NCBI RefSeq assembly: GCF_041296385.1
Contig: NW_027184064.1
Location: forward strand, 1,612,001-1,676,000
Origin: Aphelocoma coerulescens
Lineage: Eukaryota > Chordata > Aves > Passeriformes > Corvidae
Direction: 5' to 3'
Length of the DNA stretch: 64,000 bases
How positions within the stretch are numbered: the first letter of the stretch is position 1; every line of letters starts with the position of its first letter. The notes beneath the pieces were generated by a model. That model was not told the DNA's origin. It saw only the letters and a program-made list of their open reading frames with translations, and made no database searches. Shown here in pieces: positions 23,376 to 34,706 of the stretch. Made by a program: the position numbers and the translations under genes.

Positions 23376-25794
23376 CCTGCTGGAACACACACCAGAGGCC
23401 CCTCTTGCCTTCTTTGCTTCTGGGCTGACGCACGCTTAATCCAGTGGCCACCTGACGTGCCTCCTCCGAAGAGGAGCCAGCGTATGCGTCCATCTCGCAC
23501 CTATCCCACTGAGTTGTCCAGCGAGGATGCTGTGGAGGCTAATGCTGTGTCCCCTCTGCCTGAGGGCATGCCGAGGCTTGTGATAACAAGCCTCCAATTG
23601 CATTAACCCAGCACTTGGACTTGTTAGACTTCATCTTATTGGACTCTGCCCATCTATCCAACTATTCCAAGTCTCTCTGCAGAGCCCTCCTACCTTCCAT
23701 CAGATCGACACACGTTCCTATCTTAGTGTAATCTGCAAATTTACTAATAGGAGACTCAATACCCTCATCCATGTCATCAATACAAATAATAAACAAAACT
23801 GGCCCCAGCACAGATCCCTGAGGAACACCACCAGTGACTGGCTGCCAACTGGATGCAGCACCGTTCACCAGCACTCTCTGGGCCTGACCATCCAGCCAGT
23901 TCTTAACCCAGCAAAGAGTGCACCTGTCCAAGCTGTGGGCTGCCAGCTTTTCCAGGAGTATGCTGTGGGAGACAGTGTCAAAGGTCTTGCTGAAGTCCAA
24001 ATAGACAACATCCACAGCCTTTCCTGCATCCATCAGGCGGGTCACCTGGTCATAAAAGGAGATTATATTGGTCAAACACGACCTACCCCTCCTAAACCCA
24101 TGCTGGCTGGGTGTGATCCCCCAGCCATCCTGCAGGTGCTGTGTGATGGCACTCAAAATAAACTGTTCTGTTACCTTACCGGGTACCGAGGTCAGACTGA
24201 CTGGTTTATAATTTCCAGGACCCTCCTTCCTGCCCTTCTTGTGAATGGGTGTTGCATTGGCCAGCTTCCAGTCATCTGGAACCTCACCAGTGAGCCAGAA
24301 CTGTTGGTAAACGATGGGAGAGTAGCTTTGCAAGCTCATCTGCCAGCTCCCTCATCACCCTGGGATGGATCCCATCTGGTCCCATAGATTTATGAACATC
24401 CAAACGGCTCAGCAGTTCTCTGACTGCTTCCACCTGGATAACAGAGGGACCATCCTGTTCCCTGACACCATGTACCAGCCCAGGAGGACAGTTGTCCTGA
24501 GGACAAACCGTCTTTCCAATAAAGACTGAGGCAAAGAAGGCGTTAAACACCTCTGCCTTCTCCCCATCTGTGGTCACTAAATTCCCTCCTGCATCCAATA
24601 GAGAACAGAGGTTGTTCTTACCCTTCCTTTTGCCATTAATATGTTTTTAAAAACATTTTTTATTATCCTTCACATCAGTTGCCAAGTTAAGCTCTAACTG
24701 AGATTTGGCCTCTCTAATTTTTTTCCCTACATGCCCTAGCAACCCGCTTAAGTATTTCCTGAGATATCTGACCCTCCTTCCAAAGATGATACATCCTCTT
24801 TTTCTTCCTTAGTTCCTTCATAAGTTCCTTGCCCATCCAGGCCGGACATTTGCCTCGTTGACTCATCTTTCAGTACACAGGGACAATCTGTTCCCGTGCC
24901 CTCAAGATCTATGTTTTGAAGCACGCCCATCCTGCCTGGACTCCTTTGTTTTTAAGGGCTGCTTCCCAAGGAACTCTTCAAATAGGTCTCCTGAATAGGC
25001 CAAAGTCTGCCCTCCAGAAGTCTAGTGTGATAGTTTTATTGATGCCCCTCCTTGTTTCAGCAAATATTGAAAACTCTATAATTTCATGATCACTATGCCC
25101 CAGATGGCATTCAACCACCACATCTCCCACCCGCCCATCTCTATTTGCAAACAGCAGGTCTAGCGTAGTCCCTCCCCTGGTGGGTTCACTCACCAGTGAC
25201 AAGAATTTGTCCTCCACACACTCTAAGAACCTCCTGGACTGCCTCTCTCTGCTGTGTTAAGTTCCCAGAAGATATCTGGCAGGTTAAAGTCACCTACAAG
25301 AGCAAGAGCTAGTGATCCTGAAACATCCTCCAGCTGTTTGTAGAATAAGTTATCCACCTCTTCTTCCTGGTTGGATGGTCGATAACAGACTCCCAGCAGG
25401 ATGTCAGCCTTGTTGGCCTTCCCCCTGATTCTTACCCATAGGCATTCAACTTCATTGTCATTAGTTTCAATTTCCATGGCATCAAAAGCCTCGCTAATAT
25501 AAAGGGCCACACCTCCACCTCTTCTCGCTCTGCTGTCTCTTCTGAAGAGCTTGCAGCCATCCACTGCAGTGCTCCAGTTATGTGAGTCATCCCACCACAT
25601 TTCTGTGGTGGCAACTACATCGTAGCTTTGCTGCTGTAGCAAGGCTTCCAGCTCTTCTGGTTTGTTATCCATGCTGCGTGCATTAGTGTACATGCACTTC
25701 AGCTGGGCTGCTGATTTCACCCCTCACTCTGGCTTACCACCCTTGGGCTTGTTTCTGGAGAGCCCAGTTGCATCCTCTTCCCCCTTCAAACCTG

Positions 25795-26819
25795 GTTTAA
25801 AGTCCTCTCAATGAGTTCTGCCAGTTGATGTGCTAAAATCCTTTTGCCCTTAACAGATAGATGGAGCCTGTCTGGCTCCAACAGGCCAAGTGCCGTGAAA
25901 ATTGCCCCATGATCAAAGAACCCAAAATTCTACCAATGACACCAACCCTTGAGCCACTTGTTGATAATGTGGGCTCTCCTGTTCCTTTCATCATTTGTCC
26001 CTGCCACTGAAGGGACTGAGCAAAACACCATCTGTGCTCTTGCCCTATCAGCCACTCGACCCAGTGCCCTGAAGTCCCTTTTAATTGCCCTGGTGTTCTT
26101 TTCAATCTCGTCACTGCCACCCTGGACTATCAACAATGGGTAATAATCAGAGGGCTGAATCAGGGAGTTTCTTGGTAATATCCTGTACCTGGGCCCCAGG
26201 GAGGCAACAGACCTCCCTGTGGGATGGGTCTGGTCGACACACAGGGTCCTCTATTCCCCTCAGAAGAGAGTCACCTACCACAACTACTCTTCTTTTCTTT
26301 ATAGTGCTGGAGGTAGTGATCCGTCCGACAGATGAAGTAGAACTGGGAGGCTCACTGGGCAGATTATTTTCTTCTATGTCATCTGGCTGGCCCTCTGGAT
26401 CCAGGGCCTCATACCTTCTGAAGTGGCACCTGGGTAGGTGATGGGGGTCAGGAGGAATTTTTATCACCTCCCCAAGTAGGAATCCATTTCCACTCCCCTT
26501 CATCCACAAGGTGTCCTCCTATTGCCTGATGGTAGGAGGCATGGGAGTCCTCTGATTCCTGGCGGGCTTCTCTCAAGAGAAGGGTGAAACTCATGGAAGG
26601 GTGAAACCACCAGTCTATTTCCCTTTCACTTTCTCTAATGATCCTTAGTCTTCCTATTTCCTGCTTCAGCTTGGCCACTAGAGAAAGGAGATCGTTCACC
26701 TGTTCACACCTCAGGCAGGCATCTTTTACAACATCCCCTGGTACTACTGACAGTCTCCTCACAGGATGGGGTCTGGACAGACATGTCCTTCTTGGAGGGT
26801 TCTGTTTGGCTAGGTGCAT
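25795..26819 (-). pseudogene. CR1 ORF1 (coiled coil plus GDSL-type esterase), broken
   Basis: ORF1 of CR1 encodes a nucleic-acid-associated protein with an N-terminal coiled coil and a C-terminal SGNH/GDSL-like esterase domain. The part at 26448-26819 contains CLRCEQVNDLLSLVAKLKQE and the following REIDWW, the coiled-coil region. The part at 26147-26509 contains RRVVVVGDSLLRGIED, where GDSL holds the expected nucleophile serine, then HREVCCLPGA. After a frame change, 25930-26136 continues with RDFRALGRV and NKWLKGWCHW. An in-frame TAG at 25930-25932 is then followed by NFGFFDHGAIFTALGLL and LHLSVKGKRILA, so the reading frame once ran on to about 25795. Two frame changes and one stop make it a pseudogene. 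Confidence 0.9.
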
Positions 26820-27130
26820 TTTTACTAGCTGTAGCTTTTGATTGTGTGAAGACTATTGCTGAAAAAAACCCAACCAACCAAATCTCAACTCAAAAACAAA
26901 CTAAAAACCCCACTAGCAGGAGGATGCTGCAACCCTGCCTGCTTGCCCTGCCCGTGCAAACTGCCACGCAAACTGCAGTGCCATGCCCTCAGAGACATGC
27001 CACGCCCGTTTGCCCGCTCCGGGTCGCTGTGCTCCCTAGAGCCCTTTTTTAATTGCGCTGCCACTGGCCAGAGGAAACCCCGCCCTACGCCTGCGTGAGA
27101 GCGAAGCACCCACCTGCTCAGCCCTCTTTC
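26820..27130 (-). promoter_or_regulatory. CR1 5' UTR / internal promoter region
   Basis: A GC-rich leader upstream of CR1 ORF1, with several CpGs (for example near 27005-27030 and 27080-27105) against an AT-rich background. In LINEs this part holds the internal promoter. I infer that role from position. No individual factor site is claimed. Confidence 0.5.
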
Positions 27131-27479
27131 AAGTTGAGTGACAAGAGATGCTTTTGTTGTGAGATTGTTTTGTTTTTTCTTTTTCCCAGGAATGATCTGT
27201 ATGCTGTGCTGGAATTTAAAACATGTTTCACCTAATTCCCTACTTCCCTTCTAATTCCCTGTAGGAATTCTACAGATTAAAGGGAAACTAGATTAATATT
27301 AATTTCTAGGTCTCTTTTTTTTTCTTTCCCCAAAATGTTAAAAACTTCCTGTTCCAGAAACACATCTACCATGGTTGGCTCTTGACCAAAATCAACATCT
27401 GTAGGTACAAAAATGCTGCTAGCGACGATTTTCTTGCTATTTTCTAAGTCCGTGAGAGACTTTTCTCTCTCACAGAAGA
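27131..27479. other. non-coding flank
   Basis: Transition from CR1 5' end to an LTR-like block. A T-rich run at 27314-27323 is the only simple feature. Part of this may belong to the next LTR if its true start is further left. Confidence 0.4.
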
Positions 27480-27840
27480 GGTAGCAGGGAATGTAAACAA
27501 GCAAGACACCTGCAACCTTGAAAAGTCTTGTTTATGGTATAGTAGAGAAATATTTTGACAATGGATGTTTTAGGATTTTAGCCAATCACCCCCAAGGGGT
27601 GTCTGGTCCTTTGTCCAATTAGACTATGAAGAAAAAAGTCTATAAAAGAGTTTGTAAAATAATTAAATAAATCAATCTTGCTGCACAATTCCTGCCTGCT
27701 GGATCTTCTCTCCTCCTCCCTATGGCTGTGGGACACGGTGATATACCGTAGGAACCAGGCCTGCGGTAATAAACATCTATTTTTTTTTCCACTGATTATC
27801 ACTTGGAACTGGGTCTTCACCATAGCTGTTCAAGGCAACA
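27480..27840 (+). mobile_element. probable LTR fragment
   Basis: The block has the architecture of a retroviral LTR on the plus strand: a CCAAT box (GCCAATCACC at about 27581), a TATA box (CTATAAAAGAG at about 27640) and AATAAATC at 27666. A pyrimidine-rich U5-like stretch (TTCTCTCCTCCTCCC) follows, and a possible terminus GGCAACA ends at 27840. I could not find a matching target duplication at any candidate start, so both ends are open and truncation is possible. It could also be an unrelated promoter-like region. Confidence 0.55.
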
Positions 27841-30800
27841 GTATCTATGTTACTAATCTAGAACAGAAGAGTCATCAAATTGAGCTGTTGAGATTCCTTT
27901 GTTTTTCTACCCATGGCATAGTACACTGTATCCTGCTATCCTAAAAAAATTTAACAAGAATCCTTGTTAACAAGAATTAACAAGAATCCCCAACAAGAAT
28001 CCTTCACTCATGCCAACTGAACAAATTTAAGATACTTTCAGTTCTTGAGTGTTGTATGTCAGAGCACCATTATCTTCAAATGAGGAAGATAATAAAAATT
28101 ATACATACAATTTGTGATGTTCAATTCAAAGTTGACCCATTCTTTCAATCTAAGCATCATTCTTTATACTCTTAGAAATTAAATATTCTAAATACATCTA
28201 AATATAATGGTGATTTGTTCAGAAGTCAGGTTATTCTCTGAAAACCTATTTTCATATTTTCTTTGGACAAAAATACTAGGATAGTCTTTCTTCATAATTA
28301 CAGTGACCATTATCAGCCTTTCAATGCAGAGGAATCAATAGTTTAGTACAAAGTGTGAATACTGCTGTTAAGGTTTGGCAGGAGAGCTGATAAGAACTTA
28401 ATAGCTCTTAGTGGAATTTTCTGAGTCATTGAAACTCTTCATGGGGAAGGATCAATTTTAGCTAATTTCCTATCTCAAAATTGGTGAAAGTAGTTTCTAA
28501 GTTATCATTAACCAAATGAAAGAGGTTTTTTTTAAAATTAGCTAAAAAAAGTAATAATTTATGAAACTGAATTGAAAAATAAGAAAGATCTGAAGTGCTC
28601 TGCCTAAAAATATGAGTATATTTTGTGCCTTGATTTCTTTCACAGCTTCTTCTGAGGGTTTTTTCTGTTTGATTTTGTAACTGAAAGAATACAGTGCATT
28701 GAATAATTATATATAACTGTGTACTGGTAGAAAAACTGAAATGTGGTTTTTCAGACTTATTTGACAAAAAATTTCTCAATGGCTGGAGTTTTTGTGCTGT
28801 CATCAAAGTTTCAGTATCTCTCAAAAATTCATGGGCTTATGTTTTCTTTCTTAACCACAGCAAAAAGCTTTTTTAAAATTTTTGCCTTTATTCCACTTTG
28901 ATTTCTGACAAATCCTGGTTTTCTTAGCTTCCCGAATATGAGTATCTCTTTCTTGCAAGGAATGCTTTTCTCACTCTTTGAATTCATCTTTGTGTTTTAC
29001 TTTTAGGTTTACTACTTGTTGTTTGGCTTTTTTTTTATATTACTACTACATTTCAGTTCCATTGCCAGTATTTGCTTAGCTCATGTGCTTTTAAGTTTTA
29101 TTTCTTCTTTTGTACCTTAAACAACTGGCCTGCCTATTTTCACAGGAATATTTTACCACTTAAGTATCTGTCCATACTTTTTCCTATTAAAAATAAGTGC
29201 AAAAGGTAAAAAACCCCACCCTCAGCCTTTTTACTAAAGTAAAAAGTAATGAAGATCCATTTTTCTTTAGTTTTATCATATACAATATATAAAGTCATCT
29301 CTTTGAGCTGTATGCACAAACGTTGTCCCTTTAAAAAGACTGTCCTTTTAAAAGATACTGTCCTTTAAAAAAGCCTTTTAAGACAAGGATTTATAATCTG
29401 AGTCTCTTTGGAATTTTTTTTGCTGCATCTTCAGTAATTTCCTATACTTACTGAATGTGGTCCTTGTACCAGAGAGAGAAGTTTTCTGTGTCTGGAAAGT
29501 GTCTACCAGATGGTGGTATAAGTAATAACATAATTTTATATTTAGACAGCTGTTAATATAGTAAGGATCTGTTAGAGTCTTATAGATACTTACAATTAAA
29601 TAACAGCACTCAAAAGTTTTAAGTTTTTCTTGTTCCAAGGGAAGAGGAACCTTGTGAAAATCACTATAAGATACAGAAAGTTATTTCCTATTCCTGTAGA
29701 AATGCTCTGTGAATATTATTCCTTTTAAGAAAATCATGTGTAATACAGGTCACTCAAAAAGAATACACTGGCCTTATGAGGAAAAATCCCTCTTATAAAC
29801 TCTTATACTTAATTTTTTGATTATTTACTTTCAAAGAGCAAAATGGTTGAGTTTGAATTAAGTAAACCTATCTGGTTTCTTCTGGAGTGAAAAGAAAAGT
29901 AACTTCTCTTCAGCAATGAATCTGTAGGCTGCTTGAAACACTGCTTATTTGGTGAAAGTCAGTGAAATACTGTATTATTGGTAATATGAATGTTTAACTT
30001 TTTTCCCGTATGGTTTTGGTTATGAGTGACATGTTTTAAGTTATATAATAGAGCAAGAACTATAGCATCTAGGAAGAAGAAATGGAGACTACACAACAGT
30101 AAGGTGTAGAGAGTACTTTTCAATGCTAAACATGATTAAAAATTACAGTTATTACACATGTGCATAGGACCAGTGTGCAGCAGTGTATTAGAAGTAGGAA
30201 TACACAGTAATGAAGAGCATCTACTCAATATTATTGCAAGATGAAAAAAACAAACAAAAAGTACAAAGGAGCTACTCCATGAATTAATGGACACACTGTG
30301 AGCAACACAGTAGCAGCAACTGCTTGTTCTGTGAACTGCTGTCTATGATGGGAGGCTTATCTGAAGGTTTAACCAAATTGAAAGCAAAGAAAGTGCCTCT
30401 GGGGAAAGGAAGATGAACCATAAATTAAACCTGAGAGGACAAAGTCCTGGCTGCTCTGGTCAATACAGAAAGAGAAGGGCTGGCCATAAGAGAACTGCTA
30501 GAACTGCAGAATGCAAAAGGAAATAATTTTAGCTTTTTGAATATTACATTGCCGTGTTCTGTTAGATGATTCTTAGTTATTTTCATTTCTTTCCTCGCAC
30601 AGATACACATTTTTTTGCTTGATAGCAGGATCTTTGCAAAAAATAGGTCAAGATCCTGCATGCTGGCTGTAGGTGTAGCCAATATAGAAAGAAACGGAGA
30701 AAAAGATCATATGGCATAGAGCAAAGAGAATATTAACAAAAAATTTATAGACTCCTGGTTTTACTGCTTCTGTTCCTGAAACTTGAATCTCTAATTGTTG

Positions 30801-31305
30801 GAGATTTTTTCATCCCAGGTAAGACAGTGGTAATTGTAACTGCATGTATTTATGTGTATACCTATATGTATAAACTCAGATTTGTAAACTTTCAGCCAGG
30901 CTTGACAAGGCATAAACAGTGATTGATATTTTACTTGCAAGTATATGCAAATTGATCTTAAACTGAGAGAGAAGATAAATGAGCCAGGTTTTCTACTGAT
31001 GCAAATCAAACAGCCCATTGACTGCAAAGGTGTTATACCAAGTTAAATCATGAGAGAATTGGGACTACTTAAGTTTCCAAAGTGCATCTGAAAAATTGTT
31101 GTATTTTAAATATTACTGAAACCCCTCTGCAATTATTTTGGTTTCAAGGGAAAAAGCCAGAATCAGTTTGGGTTTATGGTAGTATTGCAGCCTATTTTAT
31201 AAGCAATACAGACAACACATCCTGGGCATCTACTTCACTTGTAGTGAAGTCACTTGACTACTAGCTTTTTACAGGCACACTGCACTCTTCCTCTCCCCTC
31301 TGCCC
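27841..31305. other. AT-rich non-coding DNA
   Basis: No gene or named transposon seen. A short local repeat of the word AACAAGAATCC lies at 27952-28003. The 120-codon minus frame at 28462-28824 has no recognisable motif. Confidence 0.5.
27952..28003. repeat. short tandem repeat of AACAAGAATCC-type units
   Basis: The word AACAAGAAT occurs four times within about 50 bp with variable spacers (CC, TTAA, CCCC). It is an imperfect minisatellite-like patch immediately after the LTR-like block. Confidence 0.65.
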
Positions 31306-31400
31306 ACAGAACCACAGAATATTTTGAGTTGAAAGGGACTCACAAGGATCTTGAGTTCAGCTCTGGAGTGAATGTCCCACACAACAGGCAATGCCATGGA
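31306..31400 (-). mobile_element. CR1 LINE, short 3' tail
   Basis: The plus strand reads CACAGAACCACAGAATATTTTGAGTTGAAAGGGACTCACAAGGATC, the reverse complement of a CR1 tail and the GGTCCCTTCCAAC region. Only about 95 bp is recognisable, ending near the ACAGGCAATGCC segment. The copy is strongly truncated and diverged. Confidence 0.8.
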
Positions 31401-32206
31401 AAAGAAAAAAGAACATTCCCTGCCACAGACAAATGATGAAATAGTGCTGCAGATAAAACTATACTGGTTTCAGTCTTAATCAGTCTTAAACTGTGCGTCA
31501 CATGCTTGAGAAGAGGACACTCAGCTGAGGAAATAAAGAATCCCATAAGAAAACTTAAAGGCACAACTGGTGAGCTTGGGTTTTTTAATATATCATCCTA
31601 GTTATGAGACAATTTTTGGTTAGCTGAGAACTTGCAAAAATTGAGAAGTTGTGTGAAATCTTTTTTCATGGAGAAGAAAAAAGGCAATAAAATTTTTGTG
31701 GCAAACTTTGTTTGCCTTTTATTTAAACAAATTTCCACAAGAGAAAAAATCTTGTTGCATTTTCATATTTGAATATAAAGTAACTCATCATTTGATATAT
31801 TATGAACAAATATTTAAATATGGGGTACTTTTAATTTTAAATATTTAAATTAGTTACAAGGCATGTGCTGGCTGCTCAAGAGATTAAAAAAATGGAAGCA
31901 AGAAGTCATGCCTAAGCACTTCTCATCAACTCTATATTATCTTTAATTACATCAGTCCTATACTCTATATATTTTCCCATTTCACCTCTCAATAATTACC
32001 AAAAATGAACCTAAGTGAAACCTTTGAGTTCTTTTGAGCAATTAAGACATACTCTGCATATCTTAATTTCAGTTTTACAGCAAAACAATTGGCTAAACAC
32101 ATTTTTATCTCTTATTCCTCTTCTAACCCTGCTGGATACTAGTGTGACTTAGAAATGAAATTTTAAAAAGTGTTATAAAGGAAAAGATGGAAGAATGTGC
32201 TGCTTA
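31401..32206. other. AT-rich non-coding DNA
   Basis: Nothing recognisable. Confidence 0.5.
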
Positions 32207-32262
32207 TGGATGGGATATAGTTAATTTTCTTTATAGTAGCTCCTAGGGGGCTGTGTTTTAAA
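32207..32262 (+). mobile_element. short ERVL-like LTR scrap
   Basis: The words GGATGGGATATAGTTAATTT, TATAGTAGCTCCTAGGGGGC and TGTGTTTTAAA resemble the 5' part of an avian ERVL-type LTR remembered for 'gactgggatagagttaatttt...atagtagct'. A second scrap of the same region lies at 49590-49670. Short and diverged, so the call is tentative. Confidence 0.5.
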
Positions 32263-33219
32263 CCACAACAAATAAATTGTATATTCTTTCCCCAATTCAA
32301 ATTATACAAAACAATTAATTTGTTTCAAAATTTGTAGAAGAACCCATCATTTTTATTCCATTCCAATATGCATTCTCCATATTTTCCTCTCTGCTACAAA
32401 ATCCAGTTTTTTCATTGTCCATTGTTCTCTACCTGAAACATGTCTCTATAACCATGTCTTCTCCCAGTAATACACTCTCACCGGTTGTTACTTTCCACTC
32501 TTTTTCTATAACTCTTTGTAGGATGAGGCTTGGAGGTGCAGCAAGTAGAGGACCACTGCAGAACACATTGCAGTCATGGCTGACAGCTATGTGAAATTGT
32601 ACTAATAAAACCATTCATTAGGTTATGAATGCAATTCACTGCTGAAAATTCACCTCACTTTTTAATGATTCTCAGAAGAGAATATGATTCAATAAGGTAA
32701 CTCCATAGTGGGTCACCACCTGGAGGCTGTAGGATGCTCCTGTCAAAGTCCCCCTCCACCGACTGGAGGTGGAACTGAGGGGGGAGGACCCTGTCCCAGC
32801 CTCAGTTCCTGAGGGTGTGCACTCCAGAAATGGCCAACTCTGCCTGTTTCTCCAGCTCTTTATGCTTTCTTTGCCACTCCAGTTTGAATAGACTCAGCTC
32901 TTCCTGTGTACCAGCTGCTTGTCTGAATCCTGTACCTCCTTAGGACACTTTCTGATTGCACCTCTGTTACTTCCTCCATTTCATAATATGTTTCTGATCT
33001 TGATGACCTCAGCTTACTCAATACTGCTTCTTTCTCTTTTAATACTTCAGTGCAACTTCCCTCCCCTGCCCCCTCTTCTTACCCCAGACTTTTTAACCAT
33101 CCAGTTTTAGTCCATTGTCTTTTGTCTTGCAGCTCTACCAGTCCCTTCATTCATCTGTGGCCCCTTGTGCTGTCTCACTGTCTCCTGCTTTCCAGGTCTT
33201 GGTCTTAACCTTTATTTTT
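32263..33219. other. non-coding DNA with an unexplained GC-richer patch
   Basis: Mostly AT-rich, but 32700-32850 is clearly richer in G and C (CCCCCTCCACCGACTGGAGG, GAACTGAGGGGGGAGGACC). I do not recognise a repeat family or a coding frame in it. Confidence 0.45.
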
Positions 33220-33481
33220 CAGCATATTTTGGCACTCTTACACATATTCTTCATCTCTGCCTACTTTCTGCACAGCAACTTTTTTTCCTTCTTAAATCCA
33301 TTAATCCCAAGCTGTTACCACTATTGTTGATGGGCTCGGCCTTGGCCAGTGGTGGGTCCATTCTGAGGTTGGCTGGCACTGGCTCTGTTGGGCACAGGGG
33401 AAGCTTCGGGCAGCTTCTCACTGAAGCCACCCCTGTAGCCCTCCTGCTGCTACCAGAACCTGGCATGCAAACCCAATACAA
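33220..33481 (-). mobile_element. ERVL-like LTR, 5' part only
   Basis: Read on the minus strand from 33481 it starts TGTATTGGGTTTGCATGCC, then CTACAGGGGTGGCTTCAGTG, AGCTTCCCCTGTGCCC, and ACTGGCCAAGGCCGAGCCCA. I recognise these as the 5' end of a long avian ERVL-type LTR. Similarity fades before about 33220, so only the first quarter of the LTR is left. It is the same family as the plus-strand copy at 39776-40693, which keeps the complementary part. Confidence 0.75.
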
Positions 33482-34706
33482 CCATTGATCACGAAGAGTT
33501 GTTCCTCTCAGTTTCAGCTGATGTGTAGCCAGTGTAGACACATTGTTTGAAACATTGATGGTGAACTCTTACCCTGCCTCCCTCTACAAATATAGATTAT
33601 TTACTTACTTATTTTAGAAGAAATAAACATTTAAAGTAAAGGAATTTCAACCTCATGTGAATGTTTATCATATATTACTCTTAATAGTGTAAGTCGGTGC
33701 CGTTGTTAGCAACTGAAAATAGGTTATTCTGATAAATGGTGATGGGAAATTGTGTTAAGAAGCACATGTTTCTATTATGTTCTTTTTAGCCTCTTGGCTT
33801 TAGTGTAATTACAGGACAGTAACAGGGACCAAAACAGAGACAACTTTGGGGGCTATGAGTGCAGAGTTCTGAGAGCAATGGCCCATCGGAACATAGCAAA
33901 TGGCATAATCAGTGTTTATAATGTTTGCATAATGGTTAATAAATAAATTCTTGCATTCTGACTGATAATAGCCTTCAGCTAGAGGACATTTGCATTCTGA
34001 ATACTTACAGAGAAATTGGTTTATTGGCTGCGACAATTCTATACCTATATAATGAAGAATAATACATTTTCTTGCAGACTACAGAAAATTAATTTATAAT
34101 ACGGAAGACTTTTACAAATATGAGTATCTAAGAATAGTACACTTGGCAATAGTACACTTGGCTTACAGCCAGCATTCTTACTAATATATTTTGTTTGAAT
34201 ACAAATTGTGTTGATTACCTTCTGTCAGAATGAAGAGTCCATAGAAATACACCTGATCCTGCTTATAAGAAACCTTGCTGAAGTGAAACTTATAGAAGAA
34301 TGGAATGTCTGAGAATAATTTATGGATTGACCAAAATAGCATGAATAGCTAAATTAAGTTTTCTGTGCATTTTATAGAACAGTTTTGGGGTTTTTTTCTT
34401 TTTAAGTTGTGTTTACCTGGTATTAGTGTTTGAATTTCAGCTGTTCTATTTTAGTTTACCTTACAGAAAATGTTTTTCCAAACATATTGGGTTAACTGAT
34501 AGACATGGTGAATATAGTCCAGATTTGAAGATTTTAGATTTTTTTTCCTTCTTATTTACAATCTAGTACAAAATTTGAGATAGCTTACTTGCTTCATAAA
34601 TGGAAAACACATTAATACACACTTGAAAAACACCTTGATATCTCAAGATTAGAATACTGTCCTTCCAGGATTAGAAACTATTTTAGTATACATGAAACAC
34701 AAAACA
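33482..34706. other. AT-rich non-coding DNA
   Basis: No recognisable gene or repeat. Confidence 0.5.

Larger units (their letters stand above)
22974..23611 (+). mobile_element. about 626-bp solo LTR (ERVK-like) inside CR1
   Basis: A second LTR interrupts CR1 between AATGCAGTACCCGG and CACTTGGACTTG. It starts TGTTGGGGTGGC at 22980. Flanking hexamers are ACCCGG (22974-22979) and ACCCAG (23606-23611), a 6-bp target duplication with one CpG-type change. Plus-strand promoter elements include three ATTGG motifs at 23190, 23230 and 23272, an ATAAAAGG box at 23313 and AATAAA at 23370. The 3' edge is uncertain. The natural ACA terminus GATAACA ends at 23588, leaving 17 bp (to 23605) before the target repeat. 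No internal viral genes are present. Confidence 0.82.
21985..25720 (-). pseudogene. CR1 ORF2 (endonuclease-reverse transcriptase), broken
   Basis: ORF2 of CR1 encodes an APE-type endonuclease and a reverse transcriptase that together carry out target-primed integration. The piece 25223-25720 has the start LKCMYTNARS, the TEMWWDDSHNW segment, RRGGGVALYIS and GDFNLPDI. A frame change then leads to 24978-25217 with HLGHSDHEII, the endonuclease C-terminal motif. The reverse transcriptase resumes at 24284-24598 (GPDGIHPRVM) and 23662-24339 with [24 protein letters not shown] and FADYTKIG. The last motif is normally FADD, so one catalytic aspartate is now tyrosine. The C-terminal parts are at 22575-22924 ([20 protein letters not shown]) and 21985-22160 ([19 protein letters not shown]). 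At least three frame changes and two LTR insertions disrupt it. Confidence 0.93.
21907..27130 (-). mobile_element. near full-length CR1 LINE carrying two nested LTRs
   Basis: A minus-strand CR1 whose 3' tail, several near-copies of the octamer ATTCTGTG, is at 21907-21938. Its 5' UTR reaches to about 27130. Without the two inserted LTRs and their extra target copies it is about 4.3 kb, close to the full length of about 4.5 kb known for CR1. In minus-strand order it has a GC-rich 5' leader (about 26820-27130), ORF1, ORF2, then a short 3' UTR and tail. Solo LTRs at 22269-22568 and 22980-23605 interrupt ORF2. Most CR1 copies are cut to a few hundred bp, so this one is unusual. Frameshifts, stops and the insertions make it inactive. 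The 5' boundary is judged from the fall in GC and is approximate. Confidence 0.9.

Noticed and set aside
23180..23606. Minus-strand 106-codon and plus-strand 94-codon frames
   Set aside because: They are in the LTR nested in CR1 and match neither CR1 nor a retroviral protein.
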